From: Salinicola endophyticus
Lineage (GTDB): Bacteria > Pseudomonadota > Gammaproteobacteria > Pseudomonadales > Halomonadaceae
NCBI RefSeq assembly: GCF_003206575.1
Contig: NZ_PZJO01000010.1
Location: forward strand, 1 to 32,984
Length of the DNA: 32,984 nucleotides
Direction of reading: 5' to 3'
Positions 32,966 through 32,984 of the stretch are shown here, one piece after another. Each line of letters starts with the position of its first letter. Within the stretch, counting starts at the first letter, position 1. The notes beneath the pieces were generated by a model that had not been told where the DNA came from, did no database searches, and saw only the letters and a program-made list of their open reading frames with translations. Position numbers and translations under genes: made by a program.

Positions 32966-32984
32966 CATGCCTGCTTTCCTGCTT

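Larger units (their letters stand above)
32193..32984. other. Right-end region without a convincing gene
   Basis: About 790 bp. Open frames exist, but none has coding character throughout. The region holds a strong terminator (32465-32492), a nested hairpin (32634-32676), a possible 40-codon frame (32772-32894) and a terminator-like hairpin at the end (32932-32965). A gene or small RNA lost to decay, or the right attachment region of the element, could be here. Confidence 0.4.

Overview
The window looks like a chromosome segment of a high-GC gammaproteobacterium close to Halomonas/Salinicola (Halomonadaceae). This rests on recognisable protein types, on the gene order hisF-hisA-hisH-hisB / asmA-mutY-yggX (which I recall as also conserved in Pseudomonas), and on strong GC bias at third codon positions. 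The genus is inference.

Bases 1-18,400 are core genome. In order they hold a short-chain dehydrogenase, hisC, an old-yellow-enzyme reductase with a dyad in its upstream region, an NlpE-like lipoprotein, and radA. Next comes the selenium pair selD-mnmH (selenophosphate made, then used for tRNA 2-selenouridine), then a glutamine-amidotransferase-like protein lacking its nucleophile, an alkyltransferase-like protein, a YjaG/DUF416 protein and a DUF3298-type lipoprotein. The leftward hisBHAF operon follows, and then asmA, mutY and yggX. A tRNA operon (Phe-Gln-Thr) with a near-consensus promoter closes the block. Just downstream lie 12 perfect copies of a GACCC pentanucleotide and a leftward taurine-dioxygenase-like/TSUP exporter operon.

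From about 20.6 to 30.65 kb sits an integrated mobile element. A leftward early operon carries a ribbon-helix-helix protein, a double Ogr/Delta-type zinc-finger activator, a 142-aa protein, a P2 gpA-like HUH replication initiator, a small protein, a TraR/DksA-like C4 protein, a DUF4224-like protein and a tyrosine integrase. A divergent CI-type (HTH + S24) repressor faces it. Between them is a consensus -35 promoter whose 17-bp spacer contains a 14-bp dyad. A second, perfect copy of that dyad lies just downstream, and an identical perfect copy lies inside the replication gene. No capsid, tail, terminase or lysis gene is visible. The double Ogr domain resembles satellite P4 Delta, which switches on late genes of a helper phage. 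The best reading is therefore a phage satellite, or a P2-derived element stripped of structural genes, that replicates by rolling circle. To the right of the repressor are a lipoprotein flanked by two 40-bp direct repeats, a coding remnant, an AT-rich KAP-family NTPase (candidate phage-defence cargo) and a second coding remnant with an internal stop.

From 30.7 kb to the end there are two leftward genes of unknown role (a 212-aa protein with a PD-(D/E)XK-like pattern and a 266-aa exported protein), then about 790 bp with hairpins and terminators but no convincing gene. I could not define the attachment sites, so both element boundaries are approximate.
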